A stretch of DNA of 64,000 nucleotides from Paenibacillus solani (lineage in GTDB: Bacteria > Bacillota > Bacilli > Paenibacillales > Paenibacillaceae): positions 186,001-250,000 of the forward strand of contig NZ_LIUT01000005.1 of the NCBI RefSeq assembly GCF_001277345.1, written 5' to 3'. Made by a program: the position numbers and the translations under genes. The notes under the pieces are model-generated. The model worked only from the letters and a program-made list of their open reading frames with translations, did not search any database and was not told the origin of the DNA. Positions 43,256-52,008 of this stretch are shown piece by piece. Numbering within the stretch: position 1 is the stretch's first letter; each line of letters opens with the position of its first letter.

Positions 43256-43927
43256 ATGTTTCGCAGGGATTATCTCGTGCGGCTAATTGAGGATATGACA
43301 CAGATGATTGCCAAGGTGTTTTCGCTTAAGCAGGAGCGTAAACACACGGAAGCTTTATGGGAGCTGGATGAGCTGTTCAAACGGCAGTTCCGGTTGAACT
43401 CAGAACTGCTTCGTTCCTTGTCTGCTGCTGATATTGAACAGTTATTTCGTAATCATGGTTATCTGGAAGCGGACAAGCTGCAGAGTGCTGCTAGACTGTT
43501 GGAAGAAGAAGCATCATTACTGCTTGAGCTGGAACGTGAAGAAGAAGCGATTATGCTCTATATCAAAGTATTTCAGTTATATTTGAAGTCAGCCCTGCAA
43601 GGGGCAGACATGAAGCTGATCAGGCTCGAGGAACGGATCGGCTTGGTGAAAGAGCAATTAAAGGCGTATGCTTTGCCCGAAACGGCGCAGCGGGATTACT
43701 ATGCCTACGCAGAGCAGCAGGGGATGTATGCAGAAGCCGAGAATATGCTGTACCAGCTGCTGGATAACGGTTATATGGAATATGACGAGGCAATCTCTTT
43801 TTATGAAAGATTATTGCTGAAGCTGCCGGAGGATCTGGCAAGGGGCGGGCTTCCGCTGGAGGAGGTCCACGAAGGCATCGACGAGCTTAACCGCCGCTGT
43901 CTGCATCTAACGGAGGGGAATAAGTAG
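43256..43927 (+). CDS. DUF6483-like helical protein, unknown function
   Basis: The 223-residue protein begins MFRRDYLVRLIEDMTQMIAKVF and is almost entirely alpha-helical, with TPR-like pairs (ERKHTEALWELDELFKRQF; LEREEEAIMLYIKVFQLYL; EQQGMYAEAENMLYQLLDNG). It resembles the DUF6483 group of Firmicutes. The ATG at 43256 fits the family start; an upstream frame to 43190 has atypical composition. A weak GGGGGCGAG site precedes it. No functional context is given by neighbours. Confidence 0.75.
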   Translation: MFRRDYLVRLIEDMTQMIAKVFSLKQERKHTEALWELDELFKRQFRLNSELLRSLSAADIEQLFRNHGYLEADKLQSAARLLEEEASLLLELEREEEAIMLYIKVFQLYLKSALQGADMKLIRLEERIGLVKEQLKAYALPETAQRDYYAYAEQQGMYAEAENMLYQLLDNGYMEYDEAISFYERLLLKLPEDLARGGLPLEEVHEGIDELNRRCLHLTEGNK

Positions 43928-43972
43928 CTTATCCTTCGTAATCAACATATCGACTAACATAAAGAAAGTGAG

Positions 43973-45151
43973 ATGTACCTTTTGGATGCATTAAGAAAAT
44001 TGATTCACACCATCATGGAAGAAGGCACTTTAATCACGGCTACGTTAAGCCAGCTCCGCAAGCGGGAAGGCATGACGTACAGCAAGGTTACGGTCAAGCC
44101 AGTCGAGCTTAAGAATAACAAGCTGCACTATCAGTTCGCCTATTACTCCGGAACGAAAGTTACCCATCAGAATGTGCCTGCAGACGAGGCCGAGGCGGTA
44201 CTTATCGACATGTTCGAGAACGTATTCCGCCAAGCCATGATGTATACACCGGAAGCGGACTATCAGGTGCTGATCTCGAAGAAATACAAGGTTTCGATTC
44301 TGACCAAATCCGCCTCCAAGCAGAAGACGGACTTGTCTCATAATCGCAAAAAAACATATATTCTGGAAGAGGGAGAGCCGGTTCCGTTTCTGGTGGAGCT
44401 CGGCATCATGAGCGAAGAGGGCAAAGTATTTGCCCGCAGATACGATAAATTCAAGCAGATCAACCGATTCCTGGAGATGGTTGAAGATGTCCTCCCTCAT
44501 TTGCCGGAGGATCGGCCGCTCACGATCGTTGATTTTGGTTGTGGTAAATCGTATCTCACCTTCGCTTTGTATCACTATTTGGCGATTACTGCGCGCAGAA
44601 AGCTGAATATTGTCGGATTGGATCTCAAGGCAGATGTCATCGAACACTGCAGTATGCTGGCGAAAAAACTGAATTACACCCAATTGCGGTTTCTTGTCGG
44701 CGACATTGCAGAATATGACGAGCTGGAGCAGGTGGACATGGTAGTTACGCTCCATGCATGTGATACGGCGACAGATGCGGCACTGGAAAAAGCGGTTCGG
44801 TGGGGAGCTTCGGTTATTCTATCGGTGCCTTGCTGTCAGCATGAGCTGTTCTCCCAAGTCCAGAGTCCTGTTATGGAGCCTTTGTTATCCCATGGCATTC
44901 TGAAGGAACGCTTCTCGGCCTTGGCCACGGATGCTATTCGGGCCAAGCTCCTCGATTTGATGGGGTATAAGACGCAGCTGCTGGAGTTTATTGATATGGA
45001 GCATACACCTAAAAATATATTGATCCGGGCAGTCAGCGGTTCTGCTGGCGACCGGGATAAGCTGTGGCAGGAATATACGGCTTTCCGCGACTTTTTAAGC
45101 GCCTCGCCATATCTTGAGCGGGCATGCAAGGACTTGCTGCCGGATACGTAG
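43973..45151 (+). CDS. Class I SAM-dependent methyltransferase (Methyltransferase_32 type)
   Basis: The 392-residue protein has an N-terminal domain of about 170 residues and a Rossmann methyltransferase domain. SAM motif I is IVDFGCGKSYLTFALYHYL (about residue 183), followed by IVGLDLKADVIEHC, VVTLHACDTATDAAL and SVPCCQHEL. The PCCQHE segment and order fit the PF13679 group, believed to act on RNA or small molecules. ATG at 43973 is used, but AAGTGAG is better spaced for a TTG at 43982. It probably shares a transcript with the DUF6483 gene, 45 bases upstream. Confidence 0.85.
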   Translation: MYLLDALRKLIHTIMEEGTLITATLSQLRKREGMTYSKVTVKPVELKNNKLHYQFAYYSGTKVTHQNVPADEAEAVLIDMFENVFRQAMMYTPEADYQVLISKKYKVSILTKSASKQKTDLSHNRKKTYILEEGEPVPFLVELGIMSEEGKVFARRYDKFKQINRFLEMVEDVLPHLPEDRPLTIVDFGCGKSYLTFALYHYLAITARRKLNIVGLDLKADVIEHCSMLAKKLNYTQLRFLVGDIAEYDELEQVDMVVTLHACDTATDAALEKAVRWGASVILSVPCCQHELFSQVQSPVMEPLLSHGILKERFSALATDAIRAKLLDLMGYKTQLLEFIDMEHTPKNILIRAVSGSAGDRDKLWQEYTAFRDFLSASPYLERACKDLLPDT

Positions 45152-45619
45152 ATTTTCATAATACAGACTGAATTGGCGGTGAACGTGTGAATTTGACATG
45201 TTCATCGTCTTTTTTATTGCGGTATTCCAAGGTTTATTCCGGGCGATGGTTGCAAGGGAGTGCTGGAGGAGCGTTTCCAATTTTCATTTCGTTTGTCGGC
45301 GGCATGTTTAAGGGGGGAGAAGTCAGCACATATGGTCGACAGCCATCCAAGCATGCCCCGAACCATGCATCGTGCGCACAAGGAGAAGTGCGCACGATGT
45401 ACATGAGTTTAGGAATAGTTGAAATTTCTAATGGTTGCCCTCGGTGACGAGCCGTCTATTGTCCATTGGTGATGTGACCGCGTATCGCTTGGAGAATAAG
45501 GGGGTAACCCCTTGACCACAATGGCTAGTAGATGGTTTTAACGACGAACGACCAGCCGTTGATGGGGAGCTTAGGGATGCGGAACTTTATTGCAACTTCT
45601 GGGGATGGGGGATTGGTTC
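45152..45619. other. 468-base region without a convincing gene
   Basis: No recognisable coding region is seen. A frame of 86 codons (45187-45447, GTG start) lacks family features and a good ribosome site. The region contains an 11-pair perfect hairpin (45369-45379 with 45388-45398) whose loop is AAGGAGAA, and a small GGGG-TAA-CCCC dyad near 45500. No clear promoter for the next gene is visible. It could be a decayed gene or a leader. Confidence 0.5.
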
Positions 45620-47809
45620 ATGGATCAGAAGATCCTGTATCGGTATGGCGGAATGATGCTGATTGCTTTGGTGCTCGTAGCAGCAATGCGAAGCGGCATG
45701 TTTTTTGCCGGGGATGTATATGGAATGGGAATGGGCTTTGGACTCCTTCTTCTGATTATGATCACAATGGAGTGGTTTCTTCATAAGCTCCAGAACCGGA
45801 AAATGCATAGCACTGCTTCGACATCATGGCCTGGTTGGATTCTACTGGATGATAAGAGACTGCGGATGCTTATAGGCTGCATCTGCGGAATGATGCTCCT
45901 GTATGGTCTCCATGGAATCGGAGAACCGCTCTCACTTGCAGGCACGATGAAAGAGATCATTCGATGGGGGAGTTACGGCTCCTTTGCGGTTATAGCTTGG
46001 CGGATATGCCGTACAGCCGAGGGCTTGCGAATGATGCAGGCGGGCTGGCATCTCATGGGCGCCGTGCTGTGCGGCAGCGCGCTGCTTGCCGTATATGGGT
46101 TGTTCGCGCTGCCGTATGGGATCTATCTTACGGCGGATGCGAATATCAGCGCAACGGGCGCGAGGCTTGGCGGCCTGCTTCAGTATCCGAACACGTTCGG
46201 GGCTGTGATGGCCGCCTTTCTGCTCGAGCGGCTGTTCGCGCTCCCGTCCGTCCTGCGGAACCGGACGGGCACGCTCCGCGCAGCGGCGGCACTGCTGCCG
46301 CTGCTGCCTTACACCGCCGCGCTGCTCCTGACGGAGTCGCGCGGCGCCTGGCTCGCGGCCGCTATTGCGTGCGCGGCCGGCTTCGCCAAGGAGCGGCATG
46401 CGATCGCGCCGCTCCTGGTGGTTGCCGCCGCGCCTGTGGCGAGCGCGGCGCTGCTGTATCGCCAGCTGGCTGAGGCCAGGCTGGCGCCAGCCCTGCTGCC
46501 CGGCCTGCTGTGGCTGGCCGGGCTTTGGGCCGGCGGCGTCCTCGCCGGCCCGCTGCTGTGCCGCTGGCGGCACAGCGGGAGCCCTGGGCGAGGCTATGCC
46601 GCGCCAGGGGCTGTGGGGGCTGCGGCGCTGCTGGCCGCCGCAGCTGGAGCCATGATCCTGCATCAGGTGCAGGATCGGGCCCTGGGCGGTGCGGCAACGC
46701 TAAGCGCGCGCCGCCTGCTATACAGCGACGCTTGGCAGCTGGCCCGGTCGTCGCTGTGGCTGGGGCGCGGCGGAGAGACATGGCGGCAATCCTATCTTGC
46801 CATTCAGTCCCAGCCTTACGTGGGTGCTGAGGTGCATAGTGGATATATGAATATTCTGCTGGATACGGGAGTCATCGGGCTGCTGCTTGTCCTTGTTCTG
46901 ATCAGCATGATGATAACGAGACTCCTGGCTGTGAATTCCCCGCTCCTGCCTGCTGCCCTCGTGCTGATCGGACATGCAGCTGTAGATTTTGACTGGAGCT
47001 TTGGGCTGGTATGGCTGCTGCTGTTGTGGCTTGTCGTGCTGGGCTTGGCTTCGTCCTCCTCTGGTCGGGAGGCGCAGGCTGGACCTCATCATAGGCCGCA
47101 TAAATCTAGAAGAGGTGAATGGCCTACACTGGTGAAAAGGCGACTAGCCGTTTATGCCAGGAAACGAAGAGATCGGTCATTCATGTCCTGGTTGTCGCTG
47201 AGAGGTCTAGCGCTCTTATTGCTGACAAGCTGGGTTCTGCTCGCAGCCGCACTCGCCATCAGCGAGGATGAAGCACGTCTTGCGGTCTCCCAACCAGTAG
47301 AGCGGCAGATCGCTCTCCTTCGCTCCTCACTAAAGTGGAATCCTGCGAACACCGAGGCGGCCCTGCGCTTGGCGAATTGGCTTCCCCCAAGTCAGCGAAT
47401 TCCATTACTGATGAACAGCATGACGTATTCGCCTGATCACCCGGGCTTAAGCTGGAAGCTGGCTGAAGCGTATTCGCTTAGAGGTGCGCCCCAGGAAGCG
47501 GCTGCTTGGTATCAAAGAGCTATCGATCGGGATCGGTTTAATACGGTCAAGCAAACCCGAGCGGTACTGAAGCTGACTTCGCTCGCTAAATGGCACCGGA
47601 CGGCAGGCGAGCTTGCCCACGCGGAAGAAGCGGCCCGGTCCGGCTTGGAACTCCTCGAGCGTTATCGTTCCCTTGCGACTTCCCTCTCTGAGACCGACCT
47701 TCATCGTAATGATCGAGGTTTTGAATTGTCATCCCTTGCTGTCCGCCAGGCTGGCCGCTTAGTAGAAATGCTGGAGGGAAGGGATGCTATCCGCCGAAGG
47801 CATCCCTGA
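45620..47809 (+). CDS. O-antigen-ligase-like polytopic membrane protein with C-terminal TPR-like region
   Basis: The 729-residue protein has about 12 membrane helices. Wzy/WaaL-type features are LTESRGAWLAAAIACAAGF and, after a long loop, SGYMNILLDTGVIGLLLVL. The last 180 residues are soluble with TPR-like helices (NPANTEAALRLANWLP; APQEAAAWYQRAIDRDRFN). Such proteins ligate or polymerise polysaccharide units on the outside of the membrane. The ATG at 45620 follows GGGGGA. Bases from about 46020 to 46790 are strikingly GC-rich and rich in Ala/Leu/Arg codons compared with the rest. No sugar genes are adjacent. The end overlaps the opposite gene by 23 bases. Confidence 0.8.
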   Translation: MDQKILYRYGGMMLIALVLVAAMRSGMFFAGDVYGMGMGFGLLLLIMITMEWFLHKLQNRKMHSTASTSWPGWILLDDKRLRMLIGCICGMMLLYGLHGIGEPLSLAGTMKEIIRWGSYGSFAVIAWRICRTAEGLRMMQAGWHLMGAVLCGSALLAVYGLFALPYGIYLTADANISATGARLGGLLQYPNTFGAVMAAFLLERLFALPSVLRNRTGTLRAAAALLPLLPYTAALLLTESRGAWLAAAIACAAGFAKERHAIAPLLVVAAAPVASAALLYRQLAEARLAPALLPGLLWLAGLWAGGVLAGPLLCRWRHSGSPGRGYAAPGAVGAAALLAAAAGAMILHQVQDRALGGAATLSARRLLYSDAWQLARSSLWLGRGGETWRQSYLAIQSQPYVGAEVHSGYMNILLDTGVIGLLLVLVLISMMITRLLAVNSPLLPAALVLIGHAAVDFDWSFGLVWLLLLWLVVLGLASSSSGREAQAGPHHRPHKSRRGEWPTLVKRRLAVYARKRRDRSFMSWLSLRGLALLLLTSWVLLAAALAISEDEARLAVSQPVERQIALLRSSLKWNPANTEAALRLANWLPPSQRIPLLMNSMTYSPDHPGLSWKLAEAYSLRGAPQEAAAWYQRAIDRDRFNTVKQTRAVLKLTSLAKWHRTAGELAHAEEAARSGLELLERYRSLATSLSETDLHRNDRGFELSSLAVRQAGRLVEMLEGRDAIRRRHP

Positions 47810-48101
47810 AGGCGGAGGCTAACTGACGTTCCGGAACCTGCCATAGCTCGGCAAGCTCGCTACAGACGTCTTTTTCCCACCAGTCGCACAAAAGCTTTTT
47901 GTTACTATAATTTTCGTGAATCCAGATTAAATTGCCGATGACTTTCCGATAATACAATTCCTCACCCTGCTTCACCGTTTCGGGAGGAAGGTACAGCTTA
48001 AGGCGCTTGATCGTACGATATAATTCTTTGCTGCATGCCCGCCGGATACCACGCGGGGAGGGCGGCTTGCTGCCGGGCTGTTTGGCATGGGGAGAACGCA
48101 T
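47787..48101 (-). CDS. Conserved-type hypothetical basic protein
   Basis: The 104-residue protein has a basic, disordered start (MRSPHAKQPGSKPPSPRGIRR) and a helical core, ELYRTIKRLKLYLPPETVKQGEELYYRKVIGNLIWIHENY, ending LASAFRDAFGG. I do not recognise a family. AAAGGAG lies 11 bases before the ATG at 48101. It converges on and overlaps the preceding gene by 23 bases without a terminator between them. Confidence 0.65.
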   Translation of the reverse strand: MRSPHAKQPGSKPPSPRGIRRACSKELYRTIKRLKLYLPPETVKQGEELYYRKVIGNLIWIHENYSNKKLLCDWWEKDVCSELAELWQVPERQLASAFRDAFGG

Positions 48102-48255
48102 ATGGTGGCTCACTCCTTTGTATCACCATATGTTCCGGCAGGGGCGATAGTCACCGTGCTGTTTAGAATTGGGCGCAGTAGAAGGCATGTCCCGGGCTGT
48201 GTTAGAATAGGCTAGTACAAGAAATGTACGCAGTAGGGGAAAGCGGGGGACAGGC

Positions 48256-48867
48256 GTGGAATTCTTATACGATGCAATAGGCCGACTGTTTGAATGGATC
48301 CAGCAGCTGGGCTATTTCGGAATTATGCTCGGCTTAATGGTTGAGGTAATCCCAAGCGAAATCGTACTTGCATATGGCGGATATCTGGTATCCTTAGGTG
48401 AGGTTAACTTTATTGGAGCCATGATCTTTGGTACTGTTGGCGGCGTGCTTGCGCAATTGTTTATTTATTGGATTGGCCGATATGGCGGCAGACCTTTCCT
48501 GGAGAAGTACGGAAAGTACATACTAATTAAGAAAAAGCATATCGATTACGCAGAGAATTGGTTCAGCAAATACGGTACTGGTGTTATATTCACAGCACGC
48601 TTCGTACCGGTAGTAAGGCATGCGATTTCCATACCGGCCGGCATATCCAAAATGCATGTGGGAAGGTTTACGCTCTTGACTACTCTTGCCGTTATTCCGT
48701 GGACCGCATTATTCCTGTACCTTGGAATGCTTCTTGGTGATCAATGGGAGCATATCGACGAGAAGGCAGGGCCTTACGTACGGGAAATTCTGCTGGGCGC
48801 GTTGGCCGTCATGATTCTTTATTTTTTGATAAAATGGATAAAATCAAAGAAGGCGAGGTCGAAATAA
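48256..48867 (+). CDS. DedA-family membrane protein
   Basis: The 203-residue protein has four to five membrane segments and the DedA/VTT signature: VIPSEIVLAYGGYLVSLG, GGVLAQLFIYWIGRYGGRPFLEKYGKY, and GVIFTARFVPVVRHAISIPAG. DedA proteins act in membrane lipid and undecaprenyl-phosphate recycling and proton-dependent homeostasis. The start is a GTG at 48256 with GGGGGAC upstream. It is followed by a thioredoxin-fold gene after three bases, which suggests co-transcription. Confidence 0.93.
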   Translation: MEFLYDAIGRLFEWIQQLGYFGIMLGLMVEVIPSEIVLAYGGYLVSLGEVNFIGAMIFGTVGGVLAQLFIYWIGRYGGRPFLEKYGKYILIKKKHIDYAENWFSKYGTGVIFTARFVPVVRHAISIPAGISKMHVGRFTLLTTLAVIPWTALFLYLGMLLGDQWEHIDEKAGPYVREILLGALAVMILYFLIKWIKSKKARSK

Positions 48868-48870
48868 CGA

Positions 48871-49437
48871 ATGAGTATGAATATGGCTAATCATTTGGGC
48901 ACGGGCATATCTCCGCAGCAATTCATGGACGGTATGCAGAAGAACCAGGAGACTTTTAAAGCAGGGTACGAGCAGTTTGCATGGCAGAATGAAGAGGATA
49001 AGGAGTTCTTCGAAAGCCTGAATTTCCGGGATGACCTGCGGATTCTTATTCTGGCAGCGGACTGGTGCGGCGATGTGGCGCGAAACATTCCCGTCGTATT
49101 CCGAGCGATGGAGACGGCCGGGATGGAGACGGAAGTGTTGATTATGGAAGAGAATCTGGACGTCATGGATCAGTTTCTCACAATGGGCGGCCGCTCTGTG
49201 CCTGTTGTCATCATCTCGGATACCGGCGGTCATGTGCTCGGCACATGGGGACCGCGTCCTGCTCACATTCAAAAGTTCATGGTTGAGTTCAAACAGAACA
49301 ATCCGGATCGGGAAGCGCCAGACTACCAGGATAACCTGGCGGAGACACGTCAGCACATTATTCAAGCTTATGGGGAAGGGTATGAGTTTCACGCTGCCAT
49401 CATTAAGGAACTGCGCGAGCTCTTCTCAGGGTTCTGA
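48871..49437 (+). CDS. Thioredoxin-fold protein lacking the CxxC pair
   Basis: The 188-residue protein has a thioredoxin-like core LRILILAADWCGDVARNIPVVF. A single cysteine stands in WCGD and cis-proline in GGRSVPVVIISD. This fits the Thioredoxin_9 group, where the usual second cysteine is missing, so disulfide exchange of the classic type is unlikely. A helical N-terminal part (GISPQQFMDGMQKNQETFKAGYEQF) precedes it. It lies three bases after the DedA gene and two bases before a MBL hydrolase gene, in one operon. AAGGCGAGG precedes the start. Confidence 0.85.
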   Translation: MSMNMANHLGTGISPQQFMDGMQKNQETFKAGYEQFAWQNEEDKEFFESLNFRDDLRILILAADWCGDVARNIPVVFRAMETAGMETEVLIMEENLDVMDQFLTMGGRSVPVVIISDTGGHVLGTWGPRPAHIQKFMVEFKQNNPDREAPDYQDNLAETRQHIIQAYGEGYEFHAAIIKELRELFSGF

Positions 49438-49439
49438 TT

Positions 49440-50078
49440 ATGACACTTCATATCGAGACATTTAATTTAGGTCCTCTTCAGACAAATGCATATTTATTGA
49501 CAGGGCCTGTAGAAGGCAAGGCGGTTATTATTGATCCTGGCATGAATCCTGGGCCGCTGCTTAAGCGAATTGCCGATCTGGAGATCGAAGCTATCCTGCT
49601 GACCCATGCGCATTTCGATCATATGGGCGGCGTTGAAGAAATCCGCAAACGGAAGGGCTGTCCAGTCTATCTGCATTCTCTGGAGAGTGAATGGCTGACC
49701 AGTCCGAAGCTTAACGGTTCGCTGATGTGGCCTCAGGTCACCGAGCCATTGTCTGCTGAACCCGCAGAGTATGATTTGGCGGATGGACTTGAGCTGCAGC
49801 TGATCGGTCATACCTTCAAGGTATTCCATACTCCTGGCCATTCGCCGGGAAGCGTGAGCTTTCTGAGCGGTAATGATCTGTTCTCTGGAGACGTTCTGTT
49901 CCGTTTAGGTGTTGGACGCACGGATCTGCCGGGCGGACGTGAAGGTGATTTGATTCATTCCATTCAAAATACGCTGTACACATTTCCGGATGAGGTCGTG
50001 GTTTACCCCGGCCATGGCCCTCGTACAACGATAGGCTATGAAAAACAGCGTAATCCTTACGTCCCATCAGGCCGTTAA
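49440..50078 (+). CDS. MBL-fold hydrolase, glyoxalase II-like (YqgX type)
   Basis: The 212-residue zinc hydrolase has the metal motif LLTHAHFDHMGG (about residues 55-66), HTPGHSPGSVSF, the aspartate in FSGDVLFRLGVGRTDLPGG and the final histidine in VYPGHGPRTTIGYEKQRNPYV. This is the hydroxyacylglutathione-hydrolase-like group, represented by YqgX in Bacillus, which lacks glutathione but uses other thiols. It is the last gene of the DedA-thioredoxin operon, starting two bases after the preceding stop. CAGGG-rich sequence forms a weak ribosome site. Confidence 0.9.
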   Translation: MTLHIETFNLGPLQTNAYLLTGPVEGKAVIIDPGMNPGPLLKRIADLEIEAILLTHAHFDHMGGVEEIRKRKGCPVYLHSLESEWLTSPKLNGSLMWPQVTEPLSAEPAEYDLADGLELQLIGHTFKVFHTPGHSPGSVSFLSGNDLFSGDVLFRLGVGRTDLPGGREGDLIHSIQNTLYTFPDEVVVYPGHGPRTTIGYEKQRNPYVPSGR

Positions 50079-50254
50079 GATAACATCCGACATAAATCGG
50101 GAATAGGTCTGGACAAATATAGACAACATTGATACAATACGGTTAATTAAATGTTACCCATTGCGAAGCACGCAGACTGTGGAATTAATCCCGGTTTGCG
50201 TTCTTTTATTTTAGGGGACGTTTTTGGTATGGACGTGATTAGGGGGAAGGGCTA

Positions 50255-50446
50255 GTGAGAAAGGATCATCTATCGCTGTTAAACGGGATTGCTGCAGGAA
50301 GCGAAGAGGTGGATCGACAACCCGAGTCCAATCGGCGGATTGGAACAGATATATCTTCTGTTGTTTGGGACAGGCTGGTGAAGGAAGAAGCGATTATGCA
50401 GCAGCCATGGCACCAACGGCTGCAGTTTATCCGATTTAATCAATAG
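50255..50446 (+). CDS. Small hypothetical protein
   Basis: The 63-residue protein starts with GTG after AGGGGGAAGG and ends in WHQRLQFIRFNQ. It is soluble and polar with no recognised domain. A good terminator follows 57 bases downstream. The strong ribosome site and terminator support expression; function is unknown. Confidence 0.6.
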   Translation: MRKDHLSLLNGIAAGSEEVDRQPESNRRIGTDISSVVWDRLVKEEAIMQQPWHQRLQFIRFNQ

Positions 50447-50503
50447 AGACTAGCGTACCGAACAATGACACCCTCAAGAAAGAGACCTTTCGTTTTATTG
50501 GAG

Positions 50504-50537
50504 AAAGCAGCCGCATAATTGCGGCTGCTTTTTTTGC
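50504..50537 (+). terminator. Terminator
   Basis: AAAGCAGCCGC and GCGGCTGCTTT pair perfectly around ATAATT, followed by T7. Confidence 0.93.
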
Positions 50538-50625
50538 TTTAGGCAGATTTACGATGAAATAATTCTAGCAGCATGAAGGTTCACATGGTTTCCATCCTCT
50601 GGTACAGAATAAATAATATTCTTTT

Positions 50626-50651
50626 TGAACGATTGGATGCCGTTATTCGTA
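50626..50651 (+). promoter_or_regulatory. Sigma-Y autoregulatory promoter candidate
   Basis: TGAACG (50626-50631), a 16-base spacer and CGTA (50648-50651), 38 bases ahead of sigY. It matches the TGAACG-N16-CGTC site described for the sigY operon of Bacillus subtilis except for the last base. Confidence 0.75.
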
Positions 50652-50689
50652 TTAGAGATGGAAGGCGAAAGAAGGTGATGGTTTCAATC

Positions 50690-51235
50690 ATGGGCCCTGA
50701 TGAAGAGGAATTGATACAACAAGCACAGCAAGGAGATGCAGCTGCCATGGCACTGCTGTTTAAGCAGCATTATTCCTTTCTTTATAAATATTTGCTGAAA
50801 GTAACGATGGATCCGATGGTTGCGGAGGATACCGCGCAGGATACGATCGTTCGATGCATGGAGAATATGAACCGATACAACGGAACTTCGTCCTTCTCCT
50901 CCTGGATGATTACGATTGCTACCCGATTGTTTATCGATAGCGCCCGGCGAAAGAAACGGGAGAAGAAGTGGCTGGAACAGGAGGCGGTTCAGTCAGCCAG
51001 GCGTATGCGCTGGCAGATGGAACGGCGGGGAGAGGACTGGACGGACATGCTGGATGGATTATCCCGCGTATCCGAGGATCATCGGATTGCCATCCTGCTG
51101 AAGCATTATTACGGCTACAGCTACGATGAAATCGGGACCATGCTTGGCATTCCCGAGGGAACGGTGAAATCACGAACGGCTTATGGCATCAAACAGTTGC
51201 GAAAGGAGATGGGTGAACATGGTCAAAAGGCCTGA
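50690..51235 (+). CDS. sigY: ECF-type RNA polymerase sigma factor SigY
   Basis: The 181-residue protein has sigma region 2 (LLFKQHYSFLYKYLLKVTMD, then VAEDTAQDTIVRCMENMNRYN and SSFSSWMITIATRLFIDSARR) and region 4 (DHRIAILLKHYYGYSYDEIGTMLGIPEGTVKSR). The following genes match yxlC to yxlG in order, which identifies the sigma as SigY. The ATG at 50690 is eight bases after GAAGGTGATGG; upstream ATGs would extend it beyond the family length and overlap the promoter. The gene overlaps yxlC by 17 bases. Confidence 0.9.
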   Translation: MGPDEEELIQQAQQGDAAAMALLFKQHYSFLYKYLLKVTMDPMVAEDTAQDTIVRCMENMNRYNGTSSFSSWMITIATRLFIDSARRKKREKKWLEQEAVQSARRMRWQMERRGEDWTDMLDGLSRVSEDHRIAILLKHYYGYSYDEIGTMLGIPEGTVKSRTAYGIKQLRKEMGEHGQKA

Positions 51236-51563
51236 ACATGAGCATGAGGATGAACAATGGATAGAAGGGTTAACCCAGGAGATGAAACGTGTCGATCAAT
51301 TGTTTGATGATGTGCCTTCTCCCACCTTGGAAGGATTGCACACGTTGGCCGTTCATACCTTGGAGCGAAAGCGGCGACGGATGAAATTCGAGCTGGTGCT
51401 CTTTCTTCTGATTGCACTCTTCATCGTTGGTGGCGCAATGCTCGCCGCCCTGTCCGCACCGATTATCCTTCTGTTTATCCATGTGTTTGGCATGGTTGCA
51501 GGAGGAACGATCCTTATATTTTCCAAAAGCCTGAGATCGGCCGGAAAGAAGGGGATCCGATGA
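51219..51563 (+). CDS. yxlC: YxlC-like membrane anti-sigma factor for SigY
   Basis: The 114-residue protein has a charged cytoplasmic N-terminus (about 1-55, EDEQWIEGLTQEMKRVDQLFDD) and two membrane helices (about 57-78 and 81-103). In Bacillus YxlC and YxlD restrain SigY. The ATG at 51219 follows GGAGATGGGTG; the longer frame at 51183 lies inside sigY. Assignment rests on position, size and layout. Confidence 0.82.
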   Translation: MVKRPEHEHEDEQWIEGLTQEMKRVDQLFDDVPSPTLEGLHTLAVHTLERKRRRMKFELVLFLLIALFIVGGAMLAALSAPIILLFIHVFGMVAGGTILIFSKSLRSAGKKGIR

Positions 51564-51769
51564 ATGAAGTGAACGAAACCCCGCTGGGTGTAATTATTCT
51601 TGCTTTTGTGCTTGTGCTGATCCAGGGGACATGGCTTTTCTTGGATGCAAGGAAGCGGGATCTTGGCAAGATGGCTTGGTTCTGGGGAATATGGGGCTCG
51701 ACTACGATGCCGCTGCCGCTGCTTCTTTACTGGATATTTGTTATTCGTAAGGACCATCACAAATCTTGA
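51560..51769 (+). CDS. yxlD: YxlD-like small membrane protein, PLDc_N type
   Basis: The 69-residue protein has two helices (PLGVIILAFVLVLIQGTWLFLDARKR and GSTTMPLPLLLYWIFVI) like a PLDc_N segment. It starts with ATG overlapping the yxlC stop. In Bacillus the equivalent acts with YxlC as a negative regulator of SigY. AAAGAAGGGGATCCG is the ribosome site. Confidence 0.82.
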   Translation: MNEVNETPLGVIILAFVLVLIQGTWLFLDARKRDLGKMAWFWGIWGSTTMPLPLLLYWIFVIRKDHHKS

Positions 51770-51807
51770 GTTCTATTATTATAGTTTGAAACGTAGGGGG
51801 AGTTATC

Positions 51808-52008
51808 ATGGATATCAATATCAATTGGGGATTAATCTGGCCGATCATTGCACTGCAGGCGATCCTTGCCGTAACGGGGTTTATCTCTCTGTATAAAGCA
51901 GAGCCTGCAAGCATTCGGGGATCGAAATGGATGTGGGTGTTCATTATCCTGCTGGGGAATATTCTTGGCAGCGTTGCTTATTTTGTGGCAGGGAGGCGGG
52001 AAGCTTGA
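51808..52008 (+). CDS. yxlE: YxlE-like small membrane protein, PLDc_N type
   Basis: The 66-residue protein has two membrane helices (IWPIIALQAILAVTGFISLY and WVFIILLGNILGSVAYFVAG) with the PLDc_N signature LGNILGSVAYF. It lies 38 bases after yxlD with GTAGGGGGAG as ribosome site. Its stop overlaps the TTG start of the ABC ATPase gene. Confidence 0.85.
   Translation: MDININWGLIWPIIALQAILAVTGFISLYKAEPASIRGSKWMWVFIILLGNILGSVAYFVAGRREA

Noticed and set aside
45932..46781. Several long frames on both strands in the GC-rich part of the ligase-like gene
   Set aside because: High GC removes stop codons; their products are Arg/Pro/Gln-rich with no family features.
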